A stretch of DNA of 64,000 nt from Massilia sp. METH4. GTDB lineage: Bacteria; Pseudomonadota; Gammaproteobacteria; Burkholderiales; Burkholderiaceae_D. Below are positions 25,149 to 32,489 of the stretch, piece after piece. The notes below the pieces were generated by a model. The model searched no databases. It saw only the letters and a program-made list of their open reading frames with translations, and had not been told where the DNA came from. Every line of letters begins with the position of its first letter. Position 1 is the stretch's first letter. Where the stretch lies: NCBI RefSeq assembly GCF_037094685.1, contig NZ_CP146614.1, positions 5,952,001 through 6,016,000 of the forward strand. Direction: 5' to 3'. A program made the position numbers and the translations under genes.

Positions 25149-25184
25149 TTGCCGATTATATCGTTTTTGCCGATTTTGCCGATT
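25149..25184 (-). promoter_or_regulatory. GMC gene promoter with three AATCGGCAA repeats
   Basis: On the minus strand a perfect TATAAT lies at 25160-25155, about 75 bases before the GMC start. Three copies of AATCGGCAA (plus-strand TTGCCGATT at 25149-25157, 25167-25175 and 25176-25184) overlap and flank it, spaced 18 and 9 bases. No good -35 hexamer is seen, which suits an activator-dependent promoter. Confidence 0.5.
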
Positions 25185-25255
25185 TATTCTTTCGGGCCGC
25201 GATGGTCACGAATGCTTCCCGGCGTTGCCGTGGCGGCGGCTCGCCAACACGGCAA

Positions 25256-25515
25256 TCAAACGGTCGGGGTCGTTCCACCATCGCTCACCAGCCCGGCGCC
25301 ATGGATGGCGGCGGCAAGCGGCAAAAGCAGGAAGGCGACCAGCTCGGCCACATGCGCCGGTTTGCCGGGCCGGCCGATGATGGGGATGCTACCGGGCGAG
25401 TCCATCAGCGCCGCCCTCGCCTCTCCTCGCCGCCGCCGCGCTGCGCGGCCATCCGCCCGACGAAGGCCTGGGCGCCGCTGGTCTCGGTGAAGCCATGGAA
25501 GCGATACGTGCTCAT
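25256..25515 (-). pseudogene. Remnant of an SDR family oxidoreductase
   Basis: The start MSTYRFHG at 25515 looks like the N-terminus of a short-chain dehydrogenase, but it jumps directly to a C-terminal segment (TETSGAQAFVGRMAAQRGGG). Thus about 180 residues, including the NAD-binding glycine motif and the YxxxK catalytic site, are missing. The reading frame then breaks after GGEE. The following frame encodes ARAALMDSPGSIPIIGRPGK, PAHVAELVAFLL and IHGAGLVSDGGTTPTV, a typical SDR C-terminus with the substrate-side loop and the DGG end. So one large deletion and one frameshift have destroyed the gene. Its start overlaps the SnoaL-like stop by four bases, showing that the two formed an operon. 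Confidence 0.8.
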
Positions 25516-25838
25516 GGCCCGATCTCCAACGCGGCGATGCCGTCGGGCCGCAGTACGAAATTGAATTGCAGCGTGGCCGGACTGCCGGGGAAATTGCCCG
25601 AGACGGTGGCCGTCAGCCGGCAACCTGCATCCGTGCCGGCCAGGCCGGCCGGCACGATGGTCGCCTGGTAGCGCGACGTGGCCTCCTCGGCCCAGGCGGC
25701 GATGGCGGCGGTACCGCGCCGGGTGGTGCCTTCGTCGCGCACGGTTGCGTCCGCGATGAAGCAGCGGGCGACGCGCTCGGCGTCACCGTCGTTTGCCGCC
25801 GCGACATAGGCGGCGACCAGCTGGGGTAGTTCGATCAT
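25512..25838 (-). CDS. SnoaL-like / NTF2-fold protein
   Basis: This encodes 108 residues; AAGGAG lies seven bases before ATG 25838. The pattern is of the NTF2-like superfamily: VAAYVAAANDGDAERVARCF, IADATVRDEG, RGTAAIAAWAEEA, then strands through FNFVLRPDGIAALEIG. It pairs by a four-base ATGA overlap with the decayed SDR gene and is divergent from a LysR gene. That SDR/NTF2/LysR arrangement is common, and there the SDR is LysR-controlled. With the SDR gone, this member is probably a leftover whose reaction partner is lost. Substrate unknown. Confidence 0.8.
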   Translation of the reverse strand: MIELPQLVAAYVAAANDGDAERVARCFIADATVRDEGTTRRGTAAIAAWAEEATSRYQATIVPAGLAGTDAGCRLTATVSGNFPGSPATLQFNFVLRPDGIAALEIGP

Positions 25839-25913
25839 GGCTTTCTCCTTGAGGTGTTGCGGCAGTGTAGGCCCGTGATCCCTGGCGAAAAAGCCATCAA
25901 AGCGCTAAGCTCC

Positions 25914-25930
25914 ATGAACCCACGGTTCAT
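25914..25930. promoter_or_regulatory. LysR operator candidate ATGAACC-N3-GGTTCAT
   Basis: A perfect seven-base inverted repeat with a three-base centre lies between the divergent SnoaL-like and LysR genes and touches the LysR start codon. It has the dyad form and T-N11-A spacing expected of a LysR-type recognition site, and would allow control of both directions. Confidence 0.6.
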
Positions 25931-25931
25931 A

Positions 25932-26867
25932 ATGGACGACATGAGCTCTCTCGAACTGATCCGCCTTTTCCTCGCCGTGGCCGAGCAGCGCAGCTTCACG
26001 CTGGCGGCCCGGCGCCTGAATGTGAGTCCCACCGCTGTCAGCAAGGGCGTGCGGGCGCTGGAAGGCCGGCACGGCGTTCCCCTGTTCGTGCGTAATACGC
26101 GCAGCGTGGCGCTGACCGATGCGGGCGCCGCCCTGCTGGAAGTCCTGAAACCGGCCGTGGACCAGATCGACGGCGCATTCGCGGAATTGGGCCGCTTCCA
26201 GCACCGTCCTTCGGGCCACCTGCGCGTGACCGCGCCGCGCGCCTTCGGCTTCCTGCTGGCGCGGCACCTGGTGCCGCGCATGCGGGAGAAATACCCCGAC
26301 ATCACGTTCGACCTGTCGCTCGACGATGGACTGGTCGACCTGGTGGCCGCTGGCTTCGACGCGGGCGTGCGGCTGGGGCAGTCGATCGCGCAGGACATGG
26401 TGGCGATCGCCCTCAGCCGGCCACTGGCATGGTCGCTGGTGGCGTCGCCCGGCTACTTCGCGCGGCACGGACAGCCCGAGACGCCGCGCGACCTGCTGCG
26501 CCGCGCCACCATCCGCTACCGCTTCCCCACCTCCGGCGTGCTGCCGCCCTGGCGCTTCACGGCGGGCCGGGACGGCGAAGCGGCAATCCAGCTCGATACC
26601 AACGCGGCCCTGTGCGCGAATGACACGGGCATGATCGCCGAGCTGGCCCGCAAGGGCCTCGGCATCGCCTACCTGCCCGACATCGAGATCGAAGACGATC
26701 TGGCGAGCGGGCGCCTGGTGCGCACGCTGTCGCCCCATGTGCCGCGAACCTCCGGCCTCTACCTGTACTTCCCCATGCGCAGCCAGCACCAGTCCAAGAT
26801 CCGGGCCCTGATCGAGCAGGCATCGCTGCTGGCGGGCGAAGGTGTGCTCGACGCGATGCCACCGTGA
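25932..26867 (+). CDS. LysR family transcriptional regulator
   Basis: This encodes 311 residues. The start is taken at ATG 25932 because the family begins a few residues before SLELIRLFLAVAEQRSFTLA; ATGs at 25914 and 25941 are alternatives and none has a clear ribosome site. The winged HTH covers residues 4-62 (AARRLNVSPTAVSKGVRALE). The effector domain runs from about 90 (SGHLRVTAPRAFGFLLARHL) to the end, with the second half GMIAELARKGLGIAYLPDIE typical of CrgA-like LTTRs. It is divergent from the SnoaL-like/SDR pair, with a palindrome overlapping its start, so it very probably regulated that operon and itself. The main target gene is now broken. Confidence 0.9.
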   Translation: MDDMSSLELIRLFLAVAEQRSFTLAARRLNVSPTAVSKGVRALEGRHGVPLFVRNTRSVALTDAGAALLEVLKPAVDQIDGAFAELGRFQHRPSGHLRVTAPRAFGFLLARHLVPRMREKYPDITFDLSLDDGLVDLVAAGFDAGVRLGQSIAQDMVAIALSRPLAWSLVASPGYFARHGQPETPRDLLRRATIRYRFPTSGVLPPWRFTAGRDGEAAIQLDTNAALCANDTGMIAELARKGLGIAYLPDIEIEDDLASGRLVRTLSPHVPRTSGLYLYFPMRSQHQSKIRALIEQASLLAGEGVLDAMPP

Positions 26868-26909
26868 CTTCGCCTGCCTCCCGGCGCCGGACGCTCGCGG
26901 GGCTTCGGC

Positions 26910-26922
26910 TATACTCCCGGCC
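26910..26922 (+). promoter_or_regulatory. -10 element immediately upstream of the HTH-GAF gene
   Basis: TATACT at 26910-26915 ends seven bases before the ATG at 26923, and no ribosome site is present. Transcription would start at or next to the A of ATG, giving a leaderless message. No convincing -35 hexamer is seen 17 bases upstream. Confidence 0.45.
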
Positions 26923-28062
26923 ATGAAGAGCTCCATCATCACCACCGCGCAGGCAGCGAAGATCCTGGGTGTTTCGGCGCGCACGGCGCAACTCTGGGTC
27001 GAAAGCGGCGTGATTCCTTCCTGGAAGACGCCCGGCGGGCACCGGCGCATGTACGAGAGCGATGTGCTGGCGGCGCTGGAGCGGGGCAATACCATCCAGC
27101 CGGCCGGGTGGGAAGTGCTCGTGCTGGCACCTGCGCGCCACCACGCAGCCTGGCTCGAGGCGTTCGCGGCCATGGATGTCGACGCCGTCACCTGCCTGGA
27201 CGACCCCGTGGCCGCCGCCGTGACGCTCGGGGCCACGGTGCCGGACATGCTGGTGGTGCACCTGGAAGCCCTCGACGAGCACATGCCGGGCTTTCTCGCC
27301 AGGCTGCGCGGCGTTCCCGTGCTCGCCCGGCTACGGATCGTGATCGCGACCAGCTTGCCGGCCGTGGAGGTCGACGCCTTGCTGGGCTCCGGCCTGCACC
27401 ACACCGTGATCCCGCTCCAAGACCTGCCCGAACGGGCACCGCGGGAATTACCGCAGCAACTGACGCAGCAACTGACGCGGCAACTGGCGCAACATTCCCC
27501 CATCAAGCCCGCCACGGTGCCGCCTTTGCCGCCGGCCTTGCACCAGGCGCCATTCCCGGTCGGCGCCAATGAAGCGCGCCGCCTCGCCGCCGTGCACCGC
27601 TCGGGCCTCCTCTACAGTGCCCAGGAAGAAGCGATGGACAATATCGCCCAGCTTGCGGCGCTGAGCCTCGGCATGCCGGTAGCGCTCATCAGCGTCATCA
27701 GCGAGGACAAGCAGTGGTTCAAGGCCCGGGTGGGCCTCGAGCTGAGCGAGACGGAGCGCAGCTGGGCCTTCTGCAATTACACGCTGCTGCAGGATGGCGT
27801 GCAGGAATTCTCCGAACTGGACGCCGACCCGCGCTTCGCCGACAACCCGGCGGTCGCCGCCGCGCCGCATTTCCGCTACTACGCCGGCGCGCCGATTCGC
27901 GACGACTTCGGATTCGCCCTCGGCTCCCTGTGCGTCATCGACACGAAACCGCGCAAGCTGGGCCCGGAAGGCATCCAGATCCTGGCCCGCCTGGCGCGGC
28001 AGGCTTCCCATGAAGTCGGCCGGGCGATACGGGCCGCGGCAAGGCGCAAACAAGCCCTGTAG
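26923..28062 (+). CDS. Excisionase/MerR-type HTH protein with GAF domain
   Basis: This encodes 379 residues. The N-terminus is a DNA-binding helix-turn-helix of the excisionase/MerR-like kind (TTAQAAKILGVSARTAQLWV, then GGHRRMYESDVLAAL). Residues 62-165 (WEVLVLAPARHHAAWLEAFA) look like a degenerate receiver-type fold without the phosphoacceptor. A Gln-rich linker at about 178-189 (QQLTQQLTRQLA) is encoded by three 12-bp repeats. The C-terminal GAF domain (about 225-375) has AALSLGMPVALISVISEDKQ, WAFCNYTLLQDG and YYAGAPIRDDFGFALGSLCV, as in GAF sensors that precede cyclases. It probably regulates transcription in response to a small ligand or redox state. It is convergent with proX. Confidence 0.82.
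   Translation: MKSSIITTAQAAKILGVSARTAQLWVESGVIPSWKTPGGHRRMYESDVLAALERGNTIQPAGWEVLVLAPARHHAAWLEAFAAMDVDAVTCLDDPVAAAVTLGATVPDMLVVHLEALDEHMPGFLARLRGVPVLARLRIVIATSLPAVEVDALLGSGLHHTVIPLQDLPERAPRELPQQLTQQLTRQLAQHSPIKPATVPPLPPALHQAPFPVGANEARRLAAVHRSGLLYSAQEEAMDNIAQLAALSLGMPVALISVISEDKQWFKARVGLELSETERSWAFCNYTLLQDGVQEFSELDADPRFADNPAVAAAPHFRYYAGAPIRDDFGFALGSLCVIDTKPRKLGPEGIQILARLARQASHEVGRAIRAAARRKQAL
27454..27489. repeat. Three 12-bp direct repeats encoding QQLT
   Basis: cagcaactgacg occurs twice exactly (27454-27465, 27466-27477), then once as cggcaactggcg (27478-27489). The repeat is in frame, so copy-number change would alter only the linker length of the HTH-GAF protein. Confidence 0.85.
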
Positions 28063-28091
28063 TGCTTTCGCACCTTCTTGCTCTCCTCGAC

Positions 28092-29141
28092 TCAGGACTT
28101 GGCCGCCGCCAGCGCCTGCGCGATCCACGCGTCGAACAGCGCCTTGTGGTGCAGGATCCAGCCGGCCACGTGCCGCGCGATATCGTCCTGCGTGTTCTCG
28201 CCCTGGCGCATGCGCTCGTTCTGGGCGTTGATATCGGCGATCGGCAGGCGCATCACTTCGAACAGTTTCACGGCCGCGGGGTTCTTCTCGGCCCAGGCGC
28301 GGTTCACCACGATGCGCGTGGTGTTCACGGAAAAGCCGTAGTCGCTGCCGTCGGCCAGGCGGGTGTCGGCCTTGCTCGGGTTCGACGAGAACGGCGCCTG
28401 CAGCCACACCACGTCCTTGCCCGGCACCAGCACCCCGCTCACCCAGTAAGGCGTCCATGTGTAGTACAGCACCGGTTCCCCGCGCCGGTAGCGGCCGATC
28501 ATATCGGCGATCAGCGCCGGATAACTGCCCTGCACGTGCTTCACCGTCGCGCGCAGCCCGTAGGCGTCCAGGTGGTTCTCGATCATCGCCTCGCAGCCCC
28601 AGCCGGGATTGCAACCGGCCAGGTCGGCCTTGCCGTCGCCGTCATGGTCGAATACCTTGGCCAGTTCCGGGTCGCGCAGCTGGGCGATATTCGTGATGCG
28701 GTATTTCTCGGCGCTGGCCTTGTCGATCAGGTAGCCCTGCGCGGCCGGCCCGGCATAGTGGCCGGTGCGCAGCAGCTTCGCGTCGCCGCCCGCGTTGTCG
28801 AAATAGTCCTTGTGCAAGGGGTCCCAGTGCACCGCGAGGAATGTGGCGTCGCCGTTGGCGATGGCAATGTGCGCGGCCGGGTAGTCGACTTCCTTGACCG
28901 GTTCCGGCTCGTAGCCCAGTCTTTCCAGGGCCGCATCGACCAGCATGGTCTGGAAGGTTTCCTCGGCGATCGGGCTTTGCAGCGCCTGCACCTTGCTGCC
29001 CTTGCCGGGCAGGCCGGCATCCGGCGCCTGCGCCATGGCCAGACTGGTGGTCAGCGTCAGCGCGGCCAGCGCAAGGGCCGACAGCCACCGGAAGCGGCGC
29101 TGCGTCTTGTACGTGTCCTTGAAGTGTTCGATGTGATGCAT
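28092..29141 (-). CDS. proX: Glycine betaine/proline ABC transporter, substrate-binding protein
   Basis: This encodes 349 residues; AAGGAA lies five bases before ATG 29141. A signal peptide (about 20-38, ending SLAMAQA) precedes a type II periplasmic binding protein of the OpuAC/ProX family: VQALQSPIAEETFQTML, EVDYPAAHIAIANGDATFLA and VHWDPLHKDYF near the ligand site, and YYTWTPYWVSGVLVPG. The conserved tryptophans expected to form the aromatic box round the quaternary ammonium are present. It would deliver betaine or proline betaine to ProW/ProV. It is the third gene of the proVWX unit, 15 bases after proW. Confidence 0.94.
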   Translation of the reverse strand: MHHIEHFKDTYKTQRRFRWLSALALAALTLTTSLAMAQAPDAGLPGKGSKVQALQSPIAEETFQTMLVDAALERLGYEPEPVKEVDYPAAHIAIANGDATFLAVHWDPLHKDYFDNAGGDAKLLRTGHYAGPAAQGYLIDKASAEKYRITNIAQLRDPELAKVFDHDGDGKADLAGCNPGWGCEAMIENHLDAYGLRATVKHVQGSYPALIADMIGRYRRGEPVLYYTWTPYWVSGVLVPGKDVVWLQAPFSSNPSKADTRLADGSDYGFSVNTTRIVVNRAWAEKNPAAVKLFEVMRLPIADINAQNERMRQGENTQDDIARHVAGWILHHKALFDAWIAQALAAAKS

Positions 29142-29156
29142 TGGATTCCTTTCTGT

Positions 29157-30245
29157 TTATCGTGCGGCGGCCGGCGCGGCCGCTTCGCCGCGGGCGGGAG
29201 CGCCGCGCACCAGGCGCAGGATGAAGCCGGCAGGCCCCGTCTGGTACCAGTGGCGCACGCCGCGGCGCGGCTGGCCCATGGCCTGCGTGAGGCGGTCCAG
29301 CGTGATCGCCAGCAGCACGATGCCGAGGCCGCCCACGGTGGCCAGGCCCATGTCCAGGCGGCCGATGCCGCGCAATACCATCTGGCCCAGTCCGCCGACC
29401 GCGATCATCGAGGCGATCACCACCATCGACAGCGACAGCATCAGCGACTGGTTGATGCCGGCCATGATGGACGGCATGGCCAGCGGTACCTGCACGCGCG
29501 TCAGCAATTGCCAGCGCGAGGCACCATAGGCGCGCGCCGCCTCGACGAGGTCGGGCCGCACCTGGCGGATACCCAGGTTGGTGAGGCGCACCAGCGGCGC
29601 CAGGGCGAAGATGATCGTCACGATCACGCCGGGCGCATTGCCGATGCCGAACAGCATGACGACCGGCACCAGGTAGACGAAGGCCGGCGTGGTCTGCATC
29701 GCATCCAGCAGCGGGCGCAGCAAGTTTTGAGCGCGGTCGCTGCTGGCCAGGAAAATTCCCAGCGGCAAGCCGATTGCCAGGCAGAAGGCCAGCGACGTGA
29801 GCACCAGCGACAGCGTGATCATCGCTTCCGGCCAGACGCCCAGCATCGACACGGCCAGCAGCGCCAGTACGGTGCCGGCGGCCAGGGCGCTGGTGGTGAA
29901 TTGCCAGGCCAGCAAGCCGATGATGGCGATCACCACGGCCGACGGGGCGGCCAGCAGCACGTCGCCCATGCCGGTCAAGGTCGCGTCGATCGGGGCGCGC
30001 ACGGCCTGGAAGAACGGCCGGCAATGCGCAACGACCCAGCCCAGGCCGTCGTTGATCCACGCCTGCAGCGGCAGCGAGCCGTCAAGGAGTTGCCCCAGCA
30101 GGGATTGGCTGCCGTGCGCCGGCGCGGCAGTTGGTGGAACGGCGTCGAGCCAGGACGTATCGCCTGGCGGCGTCGGCAGCCAGGGGTTGGCCTGGGCAGG
30201 CTGTTCTGCCGCCATTTCCGGTGGAGTCATGGTACTCGGATTCAT
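29157..30245 (-). CDS. proW: Glycine betaine/proline ABC transporter, permease
   Basis: This encodes 362 residues from ATG 30245, which has AAGGA six bases upstream and overlaps the proV stop by four bases. The first 95 residues are a hydrophilic, Pro/Ala-rich extension typical of ProW. Several membrane helices follow. The permease coupling loop [20 protein letters not shown] (EAA motif with conserved Gly) is at about residues 245-265, and further core segments are [20 protein letters not shown] and [15 protein letters not shown]. It forms the inner-membrane channel for osmoprotectant uptake. The C-terminal tail is Ala/Arg-rich. Confidence 0.94.
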   Translation of the reverse strand: MNPSTMTPPEMAAEQPAQANPWLPTPPGDTSWLDAVPPTAAPAHGSQSLLGQLLDGSLPLQAWINDGLGWVVAHCRPFFQAVRAPIDATLTGMGDVLLAAPSAVVIAIIGLLAWQFTTSALAAGTVLALLAVSMLGVWPEAMITLSLVLTSLAFCLAIGLPLGIFLASSDRAQNLLRPLLDAMQTTPAFVYLVPVVMLFGIGNAPGVIVTIIFALAPLVRLTNLGIRQVRPDLVEAARAYGASRWQLLTRVQVPLAMPSIMAGINQSLMLSLSMVVIASMIAVGGLGQMVLRGIGRLDMGLATVGGLGIVLLAITLDRLTQAMGQPRRGVRHWYQTGPAGFILRLVRGAPARGEAAAPAAAR

Positions 30246-31477
30246 ACATGTCCTTTCTGTGTTGGGGCCTCGGCAATGGGAGGCGTGTCGCGGTCGAGGA
30301 ACTTCAGCAAGGTGGTCTTGCTGATGGCGCCGCGGAAGCTGCCGTCGCCGGCCACCACGGGAACCGCGTACGGCAATTGCGCCACCTGGCCGAACAGGCC
30401 GGCCACGGGTTCGTCGGCATCGATGCACCGCACTTCCGGCAGATAGGCATGTTGCAGGCCCAGCGGCCCCGTGTGGCCGTCGAGCGCGCTGCGCAGCGAA
30501 TCGGCCGACACCACGCCGAGGAATTCGCGCTTGGGGTTGACGACATAGGCGTACGCCCTGTCCTGCTCTTCCAGCATCGACAGCGCCGCTCGCGCGCCGC
30601 GGGTCGGCGATTCCGACACCACGATCTGGCTCTTGCGGGCGATGTCGCCGGCCTTGAACACGGCCGCCGTATCGACGCCGCGCACGAAGTTGCGCACCCA
30701 GTCGTTGGCGGGCTTGCGCAGGATTTCTTCCGGCGTGCCCACCTGCACCACGTGCCCATCCTTCATGAGGGCGATGCGGTCGCCGATGCGCATGGCTTCG
30801 TCGAGGTCGTGCGAGATGAAGACGATGGTGCGGCGCTTGATCTGCTGCAGCCGCAGCAGCTCGGACTGCATCTCCGTGCGCATGAGCGGATCGAGCGCGG
30901 AAAACGCCTCGTCCATCAGCAGGATCGATGGGTCGCAGGCGAGCGCCCGGGCCAGGCCCACGCGCTGCTGCATGCCGCCGGACAGTTCGTCCGGATAGCT
31001 GCCGGCATAGGCGGCGAGGCCCACCTGCTCCAGCGCCTGCCGGGCCAGCGCATGGCGCTCGGCCTTCGGCATACCGGCCAGTTCCATGCCGAAGGCCGTG
31101 TTGTCGAGCACGCTGATATGCGGCAGCAGCGCGAACGACTGGAACACCATGCTGATGTCCTTGCGGCGCAGGGCGCGCAGCTGCGCGTCCGGCAGGGCAT
31201 TGATGTCTTCGCCGTCGACCAGGATGCGGCCGGCGGTGGGCTCGATGAGGCGGTTGAGCATGCGCACCAGCGTCGACTTGCCCGAGCCGGACAGGCCCAT
31301 GATGACGAAGATCTCGCCTGCCTCGATGGTGAAGGTGGCGTCGAACACGCCGATGGTGCAGCCGGTCCGGGCCAGGATGTCCTGCTTGCCGGCGCCCTGC
31401 TTGACCAGCGCCAGCGCCTCGTCGGGCTGGTCGCCGAAGACCTTGAAGACATGTTCGATGCGGATTTGTTTTGCCAC
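30242..31477 (-). CDS. proV: Glycine betaine/proline ABC transporter, ATP-binding protein
   Basis: This encodes 411 residues from GTG 31477, chosen because AAGGAG lies nine bases upstream and the protein then begins as other ProV proteins do ([14 protein letters not shown]). An ATG at 31510 would add 11 residues but has no ribosome site. The ATPase domain has Walker [11 protein letters not shown]-loop [10 protein letters not shown], signature LSGGMQQR, Walker [13 protein letters not shown] and the switch His in FISHDLDEA. Two CBS domains fill the C-terminal 140 residues ([20 protein letters not shown] and [20 protein letters not shown]). In relatives these sense ionic strength and switch transport. 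First gene of proVWX. Confidence 0.95.
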   Translation of the reverse strand: MAKQIRIEHVFKVFGDQPDEALALVKQGAGKQDILARTGCTIGVFDATFTIEAGEIFVIMGLSGSGKSTLVRMLNRLIEPTAGRILVDGEDINALPDAQLRALRRKDISMVFQSFALLPHISVLDNTAFGMELAGMPKAERHALARQALEQVGLAAYAGSYPDELSGGMQQRVGLARALACDPSILLMDEAFSALDPLMRTEMQSELLRLQQIKRRTIVFISHDLDEAMRIGDRIALMKDGHVVQVGTPEEILRKPANDWVRNFVRGVDTAAVFKAGDIARKSQIVVSESPTRGARAALSMLEEQDRAYAYVVNPKREFLGVVSADSLRSALDGHTGPLGLQHAYLPEVRCIDADEPVAGLFGQVAQLPYAVPVVAGDGSFRGAISKTTLLKFLDRDTPPIAEAPTQKGHV

Positions 31478-31860
31478 GTTGTGGTTCTCCTTCGATTTCG
31501 CGAATGACATGAAACCCTGGGCGAAGAGCCTTGGACGGGAATCGGCGAACCCTGTGCCACGGGACTACGGCAGCGCAACGGCGCATACGAGCGGTGGACA
31601 GGGCGAGATACGCGGGTCCGGCGGGCGGTGCGAGGCGCCGGGATTGCTTTGCGTATCAGTGGTGCGCATCGAAAGAGGCTGGGCTTCAGGACTTTCGAGC
31701 ACGCGGGTGCGGCGCAAGCGCCAGGCACCGGGTAGCCGCCGGCGACGTGCCGAACGACTGTCGGATGTGGGCGCGGAGCCCGGGATGCGTTTCGCACGCG
31801 TGGCGTGGAAACAGCTTGCAGCAGGAGCGCTGCGGAGCTAACTGTTGTGAATGTCCGCCA

Positions 31861-31889
31861 ATTATAACGTAACGTGATGTAACTGTCCA
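31861..31889 (-). promoter_or_regulatory. Sigma-70 promoter for proVWX
   Basis: On the minus strand TGGACA (31889-31884) and TATAAT (31866-31861) are separated by exactly 17 bases. The predicted start is near 31854, which gives an untranslated leader of about 375 bases to the proV GTG. Closer promoters cannot be excluded. Confidence 0.65.
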
Positions 31890-32012
31890 GTTGCATTCCC
31901 AAACGGAATGCACGTGTGCGCGTTCCCGGACCGACGGGCGCTTCTGCGGTCGTCCTTTGCCGTAGTCGGAACTCGCGCTTGCCACGATTTGCAAGACTTA
32001 CCGAACCACTGA

Positions 32013-32026
32013 TTGATCCATATCAA
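32013..32026. promoter_or_regulatory. FNR/Anr box TTGAT-N4-ATCAA
   Basis: TTGATCCATATCAA matches the FNR consensus perfectly. It is centred about 74 bases before the start codon of the 75-residue gene. A TACGAT at 32066-32071 would place the box near -58 to -60, as in class I FNR-activated promoters. Confidence 0.72.
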
Positions 32027-32093
32027 ACACCCCCAAATTGTCCTGTGCAAAACGTCCCCGTCGCTTACGATTGAAGAGCGAGGAGGAGACGCG

Positions 32094-32321
32094 ATGCACC
32101 ACTACGACCTCGTCACGTGCCGCCGGGTGAACTACATACAGGCCGCCATGGTCCAGGCGGCAATCGCCATCCAGCGAAGCCACGGGACATCGACTGCCAC
32201 TGCCGTACTGGAATCGGAACGTTTGCCGCAGGCGGTGATCGACCGTGTCCTGTCCACCGGGGCGCGCACGCGCTCGTGCCCGTACACGGCATTCGAGCCG
32301 ACCTGCGTCCCCGATACCTGA
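32094..32321 (+). CDS. Small protein of unknown function behind an FNR box
   Basis: This encodes 75 residues; the strong ribosome site AGGAGGAG lies about seven bases before the ATG, and this, with the FNR-type box upstream, is the main reason for calling it. The protein begins MHHYDLVTCRRVNYIQAAMV, continues with a short helix-like region (AAIAIQRSHGT, TAVLESERLPQAVIDRVL) and ends with a Cys/Pro/Thr-rich stretch (SCPYTAFEPTC). Three cysteines (positions 9, 63 and 71) could respond to redox state or bind metal. There is no signal peptide or membrane helix. It resembles no family I know. The next gene, a histidine kinase, starts about 170 bases later. Confidence 0.6.
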   Translation: MHHYDLVTCRRVNYIQAAMVQAAIAIQRSHGTSTATAVLESERLPQAVIDRVLSTGARTRSCPYTAFEPTCVPDT

Positions 32322-32489
32322 CCAGGACAGTTCAGCGCCACGTTCGCGCCCGGTGCTTTCGGCCGCGGCACCAATGCGCCCGACGCCGACAGGCCTGGGA
32401 GACAGATTCCTACGCCGCTTCTTTTGCGCGCAAGCCATAATCGATCCGCATCGGACCTACAGCGGTTCCTGCTCGCCCGAGATACCCAA

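Larger units (their letters stand above)
31478..32093. other. Long divergent intergenic region: proV leader and FNR-box promoter
   Basis: These 616 bases separate proV from the 75-residue gene. They contain a strong minus-strand promoter at 31861-31889, hence a proV leader of about 375 bases, and an FNR-type box at 32013-32026. Several frames are open in the leader, but none has a ribosome site with protein-like composition. I saw no riboswitch that I can name. Confidence 0.55.

Noticed and set aside
23466-31477. A choline-to-betaine pathway joining the GMC oxidoreductase with proVWX.
   Set aside because: The genes are about 3 kb apart with unrelated genes between, and no BetB or BetI is present; the GMC enzyme cannot be assigned to choline.
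29157-31586. An 809-residue frame spanning proW and the proV region.
   Set aside because: Only the part from ATG 30245 encodes ProW; the remainder is the wrong frame of proV.
31478-31860. A named riboswitch in the proV leader.
   Set aside because: No conserved riboswitch core could be recognised by eye; only the leader length is supported.
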